Origin: DATHWB01 sp040880725
Lineage (GTDB): Bacteria > Actinomycetota > Acidimicrobiia > Spongiisociales > ZC4RG35
Length of the DNA: 64,000 nucleotides
Assembly: GCA_040880725.1 (NCBI GenBank)
Contig: JBBDHV010000020.1
Location: 1 to 64,000, forward strand
Reading direction: 5' to 3'
The notes beneath the pieces are model-generated. The model saw nothing but the letters and a program-made list of their open reading frames with translations, did not search any database and had not been told where the DNA came from. The translations under genes and the position numbers were made by a program. The stretch's first letter is position 1; the number at the start of each line of letters is the position of its first letter. This document shows, in pieces, positions 7,438-17,099 of this stretch.

Positions 7438-10400
7438 TGGGTCTTCCGCGGTAGGCCAGGCCGCGAGATGTCGCGGCGAAGCCCATCTCGGAAAGCACCG
7501 GGGCCCATGGGGAACCGTGCACACCCGCCCCGTCGACGCGGTCGACTCGGAAAGATCGGTGTCGCGAGGCCGTCGCAGCGACGGCCGCCCCGATCGGATG
7601 TCGGAGATCAGGGTCGTGGTCGAAGATCCGCAGGTTCGACCCGTCGACGAAGCCCACCAGTCTTCCCCCCGCGAGGATCACATGAGAACCTGCGAAACGG
7701 CCGATGCGGCCACCGTCCAGTTCGGGCCAGGCCAGAGCGGCTCCGTATGGGTTCGCAGGGTCGGAGGCGGCGAGGACAACGATGTCATCGCCGGCCGCGG
7801 AACGCAGTCTGTCCACTGCCCCCGAGGTGGCGAACTGGGCACCGCCCAGCCCTTCGACGAAATACCCTCGCCGGATCCGTCCGGTCTCCTCCATGCGTTG
7901 GAGGACGGGGTAGAGCGAGGAGAAACCGCCAGGAATTCCCTCGCTCAGAACCGCCGGCCGGGTGACGACTCCGTGTCTCCCGATGATCTGTTCGGCCCAG
8001 GCGGTGGCGCGTTCGGTGTCCGATGCCGCGGCTGCGTCCTCCAGCAGATGGCGCACCAGAGACCAGCGACCGCTGGCATGACGGGGGAACGATGACGACA
8101 ACGAGGGCCGCCCCCGACGTTTCGATGTACCTCGACGACCCGCCACGAACGCCCGAAGGGGCTCGAGCGAATCGTTGCTGACTTCACCGCTCCACACGAG
8201 GTCCCACAGCGCATCGAGGACATTGCCGAGGTCTCCACCACCGCACGCCTGATAGATCGCGTTGAGAAAGCTTGCGCCTCGACGATCGAGATGAGCGCGG
8301 ATGGCGTGATGGAGCTCACCCTCGGGGGCGTCGACAGATGGTGGCAACCACAGGAGTCCGAGGCGTTGACCGCTGTAGAGGGCGACGCGCCCGTCCCGGC
8401 TCCCGAGCGGCCCTCGGCCCACCCAGACGAGGTCTCCGCCGGTGGCGAGCCGGTCGAGTCCGGCCGACGCGTCGAAGCACCGCGCTGCCAGGACGTCGCG
8501 TTCGAGCGTCGACGCCGGCAAGGCGAAGCCCTCCAGCCTGCCGATGGCGTCGGCGAGGGCCGTTTGGCCATGGGCGGGTCCACCCACGACGCCGTGCCAC
8601 TGTGGGAGGAATCGGCCGAGGGCGGCGGGTTCGACTGGTTCGATCTCGGAGCGAAGTGCGGCCAGCGATCGGCGCTTCAGCCGGCGCAGCACTTCGGTGT
8701 CGATCCACTCGCTCCCGGCTCCCCCCGGCCGAAAGGCTCCGCGATCTGTCCGCCCCGCCCGCTCGAGTTGTTCGAGGGCGGTGCGTACGACCCCGACAGG
8801 AAGCGACAGGGCTGTCGCGGCCTCCGTCTCGGAGAATGGTCCTCGGGTACGGGCGAAGCGTCCCACGACATCGCCAAGCGGATCCGCCACCGGTTCCAAG
8901 AAGCTGTACGGCACTCCCTGCGGTGGTTGGATCCCGAGGGCATCCCGCAGCCGCCCGGCGTCCTCGATTCCCGCCCACAGCCGGCGGCCTCCCCAATGAA
9001 TCCGTATCACCCGTCTGCCGGCCTCCAACTCGGCCAGCGCCGAGTCGACATCGGGGACGAGGCTCCGAACGGAGATCTCGTGGGTGCTCAGCGGACCGAG
9101 ATCCCGCAGCAAGTCCGCCAATGCGTCGACATGCCGCGCCTTGCGCTCCGCGGTGAGCCACTGCAATTCGAGTTCCAAGGCTGCGAGCTGGTCGGTGTCG
9201 AGCAACTCACGGAGCTCTCCTTCCCCGAGGAGTTCCCTGAGCAGGTCGCGGTCGAGTGTCAGGGCGGTGGCTCGTCGCTCCGCGAGTGGAGTGTCTCCCT
9301 CGTAGAGGTACGACGCCACGAAGGCGAACAACAGTGAGGAGGCGAACGGCGACGGACTGTGCGTGTCGACTTCGGCAACGCGGATCGTGCGGGAACGGAT
9401 CGCGGAAAGGACTTCCTGGAGGGCCGGCAGGTCGAAGTCGTCCTGGAGGATCTCCCGGTATGCCTCGAGGATGATCGGGAACGTTCCGAAGTTCCTGGCC
9501 ACGCCCAGGAGGTCGGCCGCCCGGCGTCGTTGCAGCCACAGCGGGGTGCGCTGACCAGGGCGACGCCGGGGGAGAAGGAGCGCCCGTCCGGCTGCTTCGC
9601 GGAAACGGGCGCCGAACAAGGCAGTGTCGGCGAGGTGGTCGGTCAGAAGGGATTCCACTTCTTCAGGCTCCGGCATGAGGTCGGCGGCCGATGGCGCCTC
9701 ATCGGCATCGAGGAACCGGAACGCGATTCCGTCGTCGGACCAGATCACGTCGACGTCTGTTCCGTAGCGTGACCGCAGGCGCTGTGTCACCGCCATCGCC
9801 CAGGGAGCGTGCACTCGGGCGCCCAACGGCGACAGAATCACGACGCGCCAGTCACCGATCTCGTCGCGGAACCGCTCCACCACGATGGTTTGGTCGGTGG
9901 GGAGAACATCGGTCGCAGCTCGCTGCTCTGCGAGGTAGCCGAGCAAGTTCGTGGCCGCCCACTCGTCGAGGCGATAGCTCTCGGTGAGTCGGGATCGAGC
10001 CTCGTCGTGATTCAGGCCCGCCATCTCCCGGATGAAGGCACCGACGGCCCGGCCGGTCTCCAGGGGTCGCCCCGGACTGTCGCCATGCCAAAACGGCATC
10101 TTGGCCGATTGTTCGCCAGGTGCGGGAATCACTTCGACCCTGTCGGGGCCGATCTCGGTGATGCGCCACGCCGATGCTCCCAGGACGAAGACATCGCCGA
10201 CCCGGGACTCGTAGACCATCTCTTCGTCGAGTTCCCCGACGCGGCTTCCGTCGGGGAGGGCGACCCGGAACAGGCCCCGATCGGGGATCGTTCCCGCATT
10301 CGCGACCGCGAGCTGGCGTGCCCCAGGACGCGCAGAGACCTCGCCGCCCAGTCGGTCCCAGTTGACTCGCGGCCGGAGCTCGGAGAACACATCGGAGGGG

Positions 10401-11830
10401 TATCGGCCCGCCAGCATGTCGAGCGTCGCGTCGAACACGGCGCGCGGCAATTCGGCGAACGGCGCAGCCCGGCGGACGATGTCGAAGAGGTCATCGGCAT
10501 CTCGATCCTCCACGACGACGGATGCAACGAGCTGTTGGGAGAGGACATCCAGCGGATTCCGGGGGAGCACGGTCGGTTCGACGAGGGCCTTGATCATTCG
10601 GTCCACGAGGACGGTCGACAACAGCAGGTCGCCTCGGTACTTCGGAAAGACCTTCGCCACCGACACTGCGCCGACCTGGTGACCGGCGCGGCCCACTCGC
10701 TGCAGGCCCGATGCCACCGAGATCGGAGACTCGATCTGGATGACGAGATCGACGGCGCCCATGTCGATGCCGAGTTCGAGCGACGAGGTGGCCACCACGG
10801 CCCGCAGGTCTCCGCGTTTGAGCGCTTCTTCGATCTGCATCCGCTGCTCGCGGGAGACCGAGCCATGATGTGCTCGAGCGATCTCGGACCCGGCGAGTGC
10901 GTTGACCTCGCCGCAGATCCGCTCTGCGAGGCGCCGGGAGTTGGCAAAGACGATGGTCGACGAGTTCTGCTCGATGAGTTCGAGAATTCGTGGATACACG
11001 GCCGGCCAGATCGACCGGGTGCGGGTGGCATCAGGGTCGAGTGGATCGGGATCTGCGGGTTCGGTCATGTCCTCGACGGGAACCACGAGTTCGATGTCGA
11101 ACTGGCGCGTCCCCGGAGCGTCGACGATGGTGACCGGCCGTTCGGTCCACGTGTCGTCGACGAGGGTGCCTCCGCCCAGAAACCTCGCTGTCGTCTCGAG
11201 GGGCCGCTGGGTGGCGGAGAGTCCGATTCTCTGGGGTGGCGTTGCCGTGAGCTCTTCGAGTCGCTCCAGTGACAGTGCGAGGTGGGCACCCCGCTTGGTG
11301 CCGGCCACGGCATGCACCTCGTCACAGATCACCCACCGGACCGAACGGAGGGCGTCCCTCGCCTGGCTGGTGAGCATCAGGTACAGCGATTCCGGCGTGG
11401 TGATGAGGATGTCCGGCGGGGTCCGCTGCATCCTCCGGCGGTCGGCCGCAGGTGTGTCCCCGGTCCGCAGAAACGTGTCGACAGGCGTGAGCGCCTCGAG
11501 TCCGAGGCGCTCGGACGCATGGCGGATGCCTGTGAGCGGTGCCCGCAGATTCCGGTCGATGTCGTGGGCGAGTGCTTTTAGCGGCGAGATGTAGAGAACC
11601 CTGCAGCGGTCCGCGGCGGCAGGCACGGGCTCATGCAGCAGCGTGTCGAGCATCGCCAGGAAGGCGGCCAGGGTCTTGCCGGACCCCGTCGGCGCATGGA
11701 TGAGGGTGTGCGATCCTGATGCGATCGCCGGCCACCCCATCTGCTGGGCTTCGGTCGGCGCCGGGAACGAGGCCGCGAACCAGGCGCGGGTCGCCGGGGA
11801 GAACAGGTCGAGAACGTCGGAGCCGGCCAC
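7424..11830 (-). CDS. lhr: Lhr-type large ATP-dependent DNA helicase
   Basis: A 1,468-residue superfamily 2 helicase with the long Lhr architecture: two RecA-like domains, winged helix and Lhr core, then a large C-terminal region. Walker A is APTGSGKT near residue 50 and the DEVH box sits in ICDEVHAVAGTKRGAHL. SATQRP (motif III) and QRVGRAGHQ (motif VI) follow. Lhr is a 3'-5' translocase linked to DNA damage tolerance in mycobacteria, where it is also followed by nei2. The length is close to the roughly 1,500 residues of mycobacterial Lhr. Confidence 0.95.
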   Translation of the reverse strand: MAGSDVLDLFSPATRAWFAASFPAPTEAQQMGWPAIASGSHTLIHAPTGSGKTLAAFLAMLDTLLHEPVPAAADRCRVLYISPLKALAHDIDRNLRAPLTGIRHASERLGLEALTPVDTFLRTGDTPAADRRRMQRTPPDILITTPESLYLMLTSQARDALRSVRWVICDEVHAVAGTKRGAHLALSLERLEELTATPPQRIGLSATQRPLETTARFLGGGTLVDDTWTERPVTIVDAPGTRQFDIELVVPVEDMTEPADPDPLDPDATRTRSIWPAVYPRILELIEQNSSTIVFANSRRLAERICGEVNALAGSEIARAHHGSVSREQRMQIEEALKRGDLRAVVATSSLELGIDMGAVDLVIQIESPISVASGLQRVGRAGHQVGAVSVAKVFPKYRGDLLLSTVLVDRMIKALVEPTVLPRNPLDVLSQQLVASVVVEDRDADDLFDIVRRAAPFAELPRAVFDATLDMLAGRYPSDVFSELRPRVNWDRLGGEVSARPGARQLAVANAGTIPDRGLFRVALPDGSRVGELDEEMVYESRVGDVFVLGASAWRITEIGPDRVEVIPAPGEQSAKMPFWHGDSPGRPLETGRAVGAFIREMAGLNHDEARSRLTESYRLDEWAATNLLGYLAEQRAATDVLPTDQTIVVERFRDEIGDWRVVILSPLGARVHAPWAMAVTQRLRSRYGTDVDVIWSDDGIAFRFLDADEAPSAADLMPEPEEVESLLTDHLADTALFGARFREAAGRALLLPRRRPGQRTPLWLQRRRAADLLGVARNFGTFPIILEAYREILQDDFDLPALQEVLSAIRSRTIRVAEVDTHSPSPFASSLLFAFVASYLYEGDTPLAERRATALTLDRDLLRELLGEGELRELLDTDQLAALELELQWLTAERKARHVDALADLLRDLGPLSTHEISVRSLVPDVDSALAELEAGRRVIRIHWGGRRLWAGIEDAGRLRDALGIQPPQGVPYSFLEPVADPLGDVVGRFARTRGPFSETEAATALSLPVGVVRTALEQLERAGRTDRGAFRPGGAGSEWIDTEVLRRLKRRSLAALRSEIEPVEPAALGRFLPQWHGVVGGPAHGQTALADAIGRLEGFALPASTLERDVLAARCFDASAGLDRLATGGDLVWVGRGPLGSRDGRVALYSGQRLGLLWLPPSVDAPEGELHHAIRAHLDRRGASFLNAIYQACGGGDLGNVLDALWDLVWSGEVSNDSLEPLRAFVAGRRGTSKRRGRPSLSSSFPRHASGRWSLVRHLLEDAAAASDTERATAWAEQIIGRHGVVTRPAVLSEGIPGGFSSLYPVLQRMEETGRIRRGYFVEGLGGAQFATSGAVDRLRSAAGDDIVVLAASDPANPYGAALAWPELDGGRIGRFAGSHVILAGGRLVGFVDGSNLRIFDHDPDLRHPIGAAVAATASRHRSFRVDRVDGAGVHGSPWAPVLSEMGFAATSRGLAYRGRPNARG

Positions 11831-11872
11831 ATCCCGACTGTATCGGGAGCGGGTGACGTAACGTTTTTCGGT

Positions 11873-12457
11873 TCAGACCTGAGTGGCGACTCGGGCGGTC
11901 CGGGAAACGATGCCGTGCAAGGTGCCCAATCCGGCGATCTCCGTGAACGCATCCACGACCAGTGGATCGAACTGGGTTCCCGCACAGCGGCGGATTTCCT
12001 GCAGGGCCCACTCGACGGGGAGCGCGGGCTGATAGCTGCGATGGCTGGTGATGGCGTCGAAGGCGTCAGCCACGAGAACGATCCGGGCGAGAAGCGGGAT
12101 CTCCTCATTGGCGAGGCCGTACGGATATCCGTGGCCGTCGTAGCGCTCGTGGTGATGCAGGATCGCTTCGGAGACGTTTCTGTCGAAGAGGTCGACGGTC
12201 ATGGCGAAACCGAACTCGGGGTGACGGCGCATGCGGACGAGTTCCTCGGCCTCGAGGGGGCCGGGCTTGGCGAGGATGACGGGATCCACATGGATCTTCC
12301 CGACGTCGTGCAGCACGCCGACGGTGGTCAGGCGATCGATGTCGAGTTCGTCGAGACCCATGTAGCGCCCGATCGCAGACGACGTCGCACTGACCCGATG
12401 GACGTGACCGTAGAGGTCTTCGACCACGCCTTCCATTGCTGCGAGTAGCGAGTCCAT
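11873..12457 (-). CDS. HD-GYP domain phosphodiesterase
   Basis: A stand-alone HD-GYP domain of 194 residues. HD is at 50-51 (LHDVGKIH), and HHERYDGHGYP at 102-112 is the GYP signature. Such proteins usually hydrolyse cyclic di-GMP. There is no receiver, GAF or membrane domain, so the input is unknown. The ATG at 12457 is preceded by GGAAAGG at good spacing; the open frame extends further upstream, but that region lacks similarity to the family. Confidence 0.85.
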   Translation of the reverse strand: MDSLLAAMEGVVEDLYGHVHRVSATSSAIGRYMGLDELDIDRLTTVGVLHDVGKIHVDPVILAKPGPLEAEELVRMRRHPEFGFAMTVDLFDRNVSEAILHHHERYDGHGYPYGLANEEIPLLARIVLVADAFDAITSHRSYQPALPVEWALQEIRRCAGTQFDPLVVDAFTEIAGLGTLHGIVSRTARVATQV

Positions 12458-12618
12458 CGTGCCTTTCCGCCCTGTCCTGCTGATAGTCCCCGGCGAACAT
12501 GGTGCGTTACGCCCTTGTGGATAACCATGGGGCCACCGACCCAAGTGTGGGCAGCCTCGGCGGCCGGGAATCCGGACGGAATCGCGGAACGTGCCGCGGT
12601 TCGACCACAATCGGGGCC

Positions 12619-13233
12619 ATGGATGTCGCCGTGAACCTCGTCGAGTCGTATCTGCGGCTCAACGGATATCTGACGTTGTCAGAACTCGAAGTACAAGCCC
12701 GCAACGCCGATGGCACCTACGATACCCTCACCGATGTGGACATCGTCGCCCTGCGATTCCCGGGTGACACCTACGTCGCCGAGGCGCCGGCTGCGGACCA
12801 GGCACGCCTGCTGATGATCGCCGACGCGGAGCTCGACCTGTCCGAAGAGCGGGTCGATGTCATCGTCGGGGAGGTCAAACAGGGCGAAGCGGTCTTCAAC
12901 CCCTCGCTGTCGCGTCCCAAGGTGCTGCAGTCGGTGCTGCGCCGCATGCAGTGGCTCTACCCCGAGGGGATCGATGGCGTCGTGGAGCGACTGTCCCAGG
13001 GCGGTATATCCTTCGACCCGGCCCGGGGTGGGGGCGAGATCCGAACCCGCATGGTGGCATTCGGTCAGAGCGCGTCGTCGGGTCCGCACACGATCGCCCT
13101 GGGACACGTGATCGAATCGCTCGTGCACTTCATGGAGCACTACGACGACGTCTTGCGGTCGGCCCAGTTCCGGGAGCCTGTGCCCGCGTTGCTGCGCCTG
13201 CTTGTGAAGGCGGGCTTCACCGTCGGCCGCTGA
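12619..13233 (+). CDS. Hypothetical protein with PD-(D/E)XK-like pattern
   Basis: A 204-residue protein I cannot assign to a named family. TDVDIVAL (about 39-46) followed by DVIVGEVKQGE (about 80-90) resembles the D...ExK active site of PD-(D/E)XK nucleases, with hydrophobic strands around both. Mrr-type or repair-nuclease relatives are possible, but function is not shown. The start at 12619 is chosen because the upstream in-frame part is rich in Arg and Gly and looks non-coding. It ends exactly where the convergent histidine kinase gene ends. Confidence 0.65.
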   Translation: MDVAVNLVESYLRLNGYLTLSELEVQARNADGTYDTLTDVDIVALRFPGDTYVAEAPAADQARLLMIADAELDLSEERVDVIVGEVKQGEAVFNPSLSRPKVLQSVLRRMQWLYPEGIDGVVERLSQGGISFDPARGGGEIRTRMVAFGQSASSGPHTIALGHVIESLVHFMEHYDDVLRSAQFREPVPALLRLLVKAGFTVGR

Positions 13234-14565
13234 TCAGGCGGAGACGGCTGATCGATTCTCCGCCGGTTGCGTGACCGCCGAAGCCTGCCACCGCAGGACG
13301 ACCTGCGTCACGCCGTCCCGCCGACGCATGTCCAGCTGGATTCCCATGCCGTCGCACAACGCTTTGCACACGCTGAGACCCAGCCCCACGCTTCCCGTGA
13401 TGAGGGCGTCCTCCCCGGAGTGGACGAACGACCGGAAGACGTCGCCCGTCGGAGGTCCATCCCCGTGATCTTCGATCCTCAGTTCGAACTCTGCGCCCCC
13501 GACTCCGACGATGCGGATCGGCGGTCTGCCATGACGGAGCGCGTTGTCGATGAGGTTGCGCAAGACATGACGTACCCGGAGGCGATCACCCGAAGCGGTC
13601 GCGGCGGGGCAATCGATTTCGATCGTGGCTCCGAGGCCCACGAACGGCTCCACCGCCGCCATGATCTCGGCGCGCAGATCGTACGGCGCGTGCCCGTAGG
13701 CGAGTTCGCCGGCCTGGGCGCGAGCGGTCACCAGGATGTCATCGACCATCGCCCGCAACCGGTTGGATTCACCCAGAATCGTCTGACCTGCCTCCCGGAC
13801 GAACGACGCGTCGGGTGTCCCGGTGGCGCTGTCGGAGACGAGCGCCTCTGCGAAGCCATAAATGCCTGTCAGCGGGGTTCGAAGCTGATGTGACATACCC
13901 GAGATGAGGTCCTGTTGGGCTGCGGACAGGTCGCGCTGGCGCGCCAGTTCCGCTTCGGTCCTCTCCGATTCCAGTCGCCTTTGAGCAGATCGCCGGTAGG
14001 CCCACAGCGCAAGTACGGGAGCGATCAGCGCCACGATGAAGGAAGACATCCGGGCTGTCTGACCTGCCGAGGCGTGTTCTGCATCGATCCGAGACGACGC
14101 TTCTGCCGCGTGCGTGGCGAACGCCTCCTGGAGGCGACCGACCAGCGGCAGTGTCTCCTCTGTGGCGAGACGGTCGGCGCCGGCGACCTCGCCGGCGTGG
14201 AGTCGGGCGACAACCTGGTGGTGCGACGTCACGAGATCGTCCGCGGCCCGGGAGAGCGACGGATCGTCGATCGACTGCGAGGCCCCCACCGATCGATCGA
14301 GCGCCGACTGGGACGCTTCGATGGCCCGGACTGACGTGGACGAAGAGTCGGCTGCCGAGGCTACGACCGCGATCGCCAGGTTGGCGCGGTAGATGGACGT
14401 GGCGGCGCTGCCACGTTCGGCATGGCGGAGCACCATGGCGTCCTCGGCGACGCGCAACGACTGATCCGATCGGGCGAACGTGACGGCGGCGGCGAGGACC
14501 AAGAGCATCGCGAAGGCGGCCAGGAGCGTCGTGCCGCGTGCCTGGGTGGATGGTCGGAAGCGCAC
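13234..14565 (-). CDS. Orphan sensor histidine kinase
   Basis: 443 residues. There are two membrane segments (about 13-31 and 174-190) with an Ala-rich helical extracytoplasmic sensor region between them. Next comes HisKA with phosphorylatable H226 (SGMSHQLRTPL), then an HATPase domain with LRNLIDNALRHG, IEDHGDGPP and GLGLSVCKAL. No response regulator is adjacent. GTG start. The divergent neighbour is a Thr-rich exported protein, separated by a long inverted repeat. Confidence 0.9.
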   Translation of the reverse strand: MRFRPSTQARGTTLLAAFAMLLVLAAAVTFARSDQSLRVAEDAMVLRHAERGSAATSIYRANLAIAVVASAADSSSTSVRAIEASQSALDRSVGASQSIDDPSLSRAADDLVTSHHQVVARLHAGEVAGADRLATEETLPLVGRLQEAFATHAAEASSRIDAEHASAGQTARMSSFIVALIAPVLALWAYRRSAQRRLESERTEAELARQRDLSAAQQDLISGMSHQLRTPLTGIYGFAEALVSDSATGTPDASFVREAGQTILGESNRLRAMVDDILVTARAQAGELAYGHAPYDLRAEIMAAVEPFVGLGATIEIDCPAATASGDRLRVRHVLRNLIDNALRHGRPPIRIVGVGGAEFELRIEDHGDGPPTGDVFRSFVHSGEDALITGSVGLGLSVCKALCDGMGIQLDMRRRDGVTQVVLRWQASAVTQPAENRSAVSA

Positions 14566-14569
14566 AGAG

Positions 14570-14640
14570 GACCATCGGCACTCGCCACACGGAGCTTGAG
14601 GTGGGGAGCCTCAAGATATCGGCGAGTGCTGCCGATGGTC
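14570..14640. repeat. Long double-stem inverted repeat between divergent genes
   Basis: GACCATCGGCACTCGCC (14570-14586) is the inverted copy of GGCGAGTGCTGCCGATGGTC (14621-14640), apart from a 3-nt bulge. Inside it, CTTGAGG (14595-14601) pairs with CCTCAAG (14609-14615). It fills the gap between the histidine kinase and the Thr-rich protein gene, so it may be an operator or a structured 5' leader. Confidence 0.65.
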
Positions 14641-14645
14641 ATGGC

Positions 14646-15473
<828 letters not shown>

Positions 15474-15502
15474 GCTGGGGACGAGTGCTGACCCGATGTG
15501 TC

Positions 15503-16309
15503 TCAGCGACCACCGAGACGTTCGATGTACTTCTGGACTGCCGTCTCGTGGGCGTCTGTGGTGTGGGCAACGGCCTGCAGCGCCGCCGTCAGATCGAGGA
15601 AACCTGCCAGATCCATCGTGCGCGCGTGACGGAACAACCGCTTCGTGAGGCGGATGGAGTGCGCGGGTTTGGCGGCGATGGTCGTCGCGAGCTCTTCGGC
15701 TCGTGCCGGCAGATCGGAGTCGGGGACCACCTCCAGCAGCACACCGAGTTCGCGCGCCTCGTCGGCGTCGATCATGCGGGCAGTGAACGCGAGTTCGGCT
15801 GCCCGCTGCCAGCCGACCACTCTGGGGAGCAGCCAGGCTCCGCCGTCTCCCGGGAGGATGCCGAGATCCACGAAGGTGTGCCCGAACCGTGCCGACGTAC
15901 CTCCCAGCCGGAGATCACAGCCCAGGGCGAGATCGAAACCGGCCCCCACCGCGGGTCCGTTGACTGCGGCGATCGTCACGAGGTCGGTCGTCGCCAGGGT
16001 CGTGGTGAGGGTCTGAATCGTGCGGCGGTAGGACTCGACGAGCTGTTCGGGGTCGCCTTCGAACATCCCCGCGCGCTGGGCCATGTCCTTGACGTTGCCG
16101 CCTGCGGAGAACGCTGATCCTTCGGCATCGACGACCAGGACTGTCACCCGGGGGTCGGCGTCGGCCTCGTCGAACGCGGAGCGAATCTCGTAGAGGATCC
16201 GCTCGTCGGTCAGGGCGTTGCGAATCTCCGGGCGGGCGAGGGTGAGGCGGGCGATCGGCCCGTCGATGCGGAAGCGGGTGTCTCGGCGCGGTGCCGCGGG
16301 ATCAGATAT
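15503..16309 (-). CDS. Enoyl-CoA hydratase/isomerase family protein, non-canonical start
   Basis: A crotonase-fold protein. FSAGGNVKDM forms the first oxyanion loop, and GPAVGAGFDLALGCDLR and DLGILPGDGG the second region and catalytic area. The first usable GTG (16147) would remove the N-terminal strands, yet the frame upstream encodes a textbook start of the family (FRIDGPIARLTLARPEIRNALTDERI). No ATG, GTG or TTG exists between that region and the in-frame stop. The best candidate is ATA at 16307-16309, giving MSDPAAPRRDTRF and 268 residues, overlapping the upstream stop in ATATCTGA. It is coupled to the TIGR03084 gene. Confidence 0.75.
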   Translation of the reverse strand: MSDPAAPRRDTRFRIDGPIARLTLARPEIRNALTDERILYEIRSAFDEADADPRVTVLVVDAEGSAFSAGGNVKDMAQRAGMFEGDPEQLVESYRRTIQTLTTTLATTDLVTIAAVNGPAVGAGFDLALGCDLRLGGTSARFGHTFVDLGILPGDGGAWLLPRVVGWQRAAELAFTARMIDADEARELGVLLEVVPDSDLPARAEELATTIAAKPAHSIRLTKRLFRHARTMDLAGFLDLTAALQAVAHTTDAHETAVQKYIERLGGR

Positions 16310-17033
16310 ATGCCTTGACCAGTTCGAGTGCCCGCTCGGCGGCGTCGCCGGTCGCCTTCAGCCGGGTCTTGTTCGGAGTGGTGCGGCGGACCGCCAGCCG
16401 TGCCCAATCCGATGCGTTGCCCTTGATGAGGTTCTCGGCATCGGGAGATCCATAGACCCACTTGACGTAGCCCGGCCCGATGACCTCGATGCGGACGGGA
16501 GCGAAGTCCTCGCCCGCGGCCTTGAACGCATACGGGAGCGTCTTCCACCCGAGAAAGCACACGTGGCGGATGCGGGGAGTGTCGATGACTTCCTCGCCGA
16601 TCGTGGCGTAGATGTCGAGGCCGTGCGCCCAGGTCTCCATGAGTCGCAGCGTGGCGAGTGTCTTGGCGCTCATGTCGCCTTGGATCCACTCCACCCTGTC
16701 GGTTTCCTTCATGTGCGAGAGCGGCTCGACGACGGTGGCCCGGCCACCCCGCCACCATTCGATGACGTCCTGGGGTCGCATGTGCCGGCCCCGCTCCACC
16801 GCCTCCTGGCGGAGGGCGTCGAGATCGGGGGCCGACTTGTAGCGGGACAGGTCTGCGGTGCCGGCGATGACCTGGCTCGCGAGCTCTTCGTAGTCGGCGA
16901 GGTGCGAGATCGTGTCGCGGATCGTCCACTTCTTCGCGGCCGTGGCGCGATCCCAGTCCTTCAGCGATATCCGTTGCAGGTACTGATCGAGGAACTGCTG
17001 CTCGGCTACGAGGTCGGAGAGGATTTCACGCAC
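16302..17033 (-). CDS. TIGR03084-family protein (MDMPI/DinB-like fold)
   Basis: 243 residues of the actinobacterial TIGR03084 family, related to mycothiol-dependent maleylpyruvate isomerase and the DinB four-helix bundle. WTIRDTISHLADYE near the N-terminus and METWAHGLDIYA mid-protein carry the conserved His residues that bind metal in this fold. The physiological substrate is unknown. GTG start. It is followed with an 8-nt overlap by the enoyl-CoA hydratase, suggesting a joint role in acyl-CoA or ring-compound degradation. Confidence 0.8.
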   Translation of the reverse strand: MREILSDLVAEQQFLDQYLQRISLKDWDRATAAKKWTIRDTISHLADYEELASQVIAGTADLSRYKSAPDLDALRQEAVERGRHMRPQDVIEWWRGGRATVVEPLSHMKETDRVEWIQGDMSAKTLATLRLMETWAHGLDIYATIGEEVIDTPRIRHVCFLGWKTLPYAFKAAGEDFAPVRIEVIGPGYVKWVYGSPDAENLIKGNASDWARLAVRRTTPNKTRLKATGDAAERALELVKAYI

Positions 17034-17099
17034 GGTTTCACGATTTTAGTGCGAGATTCGAGCTCTACGTCCATCCGGACGCGATTCCTGCCGATTCGG

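Noticed and set aside
9809..11272. A 487-codon plus-strand open frame opposite lhr
   Set aside because: Lies wholly in the helicase gene on the other strand; composition is that of a shadow frame.
16210..16929. A 239-codon open frame overlapping the TIGR03084 gene on the same strand
   Set aside because: Arg/His/Pro-rich out-of-frame product; the overlapping frame encodes a recognised family.
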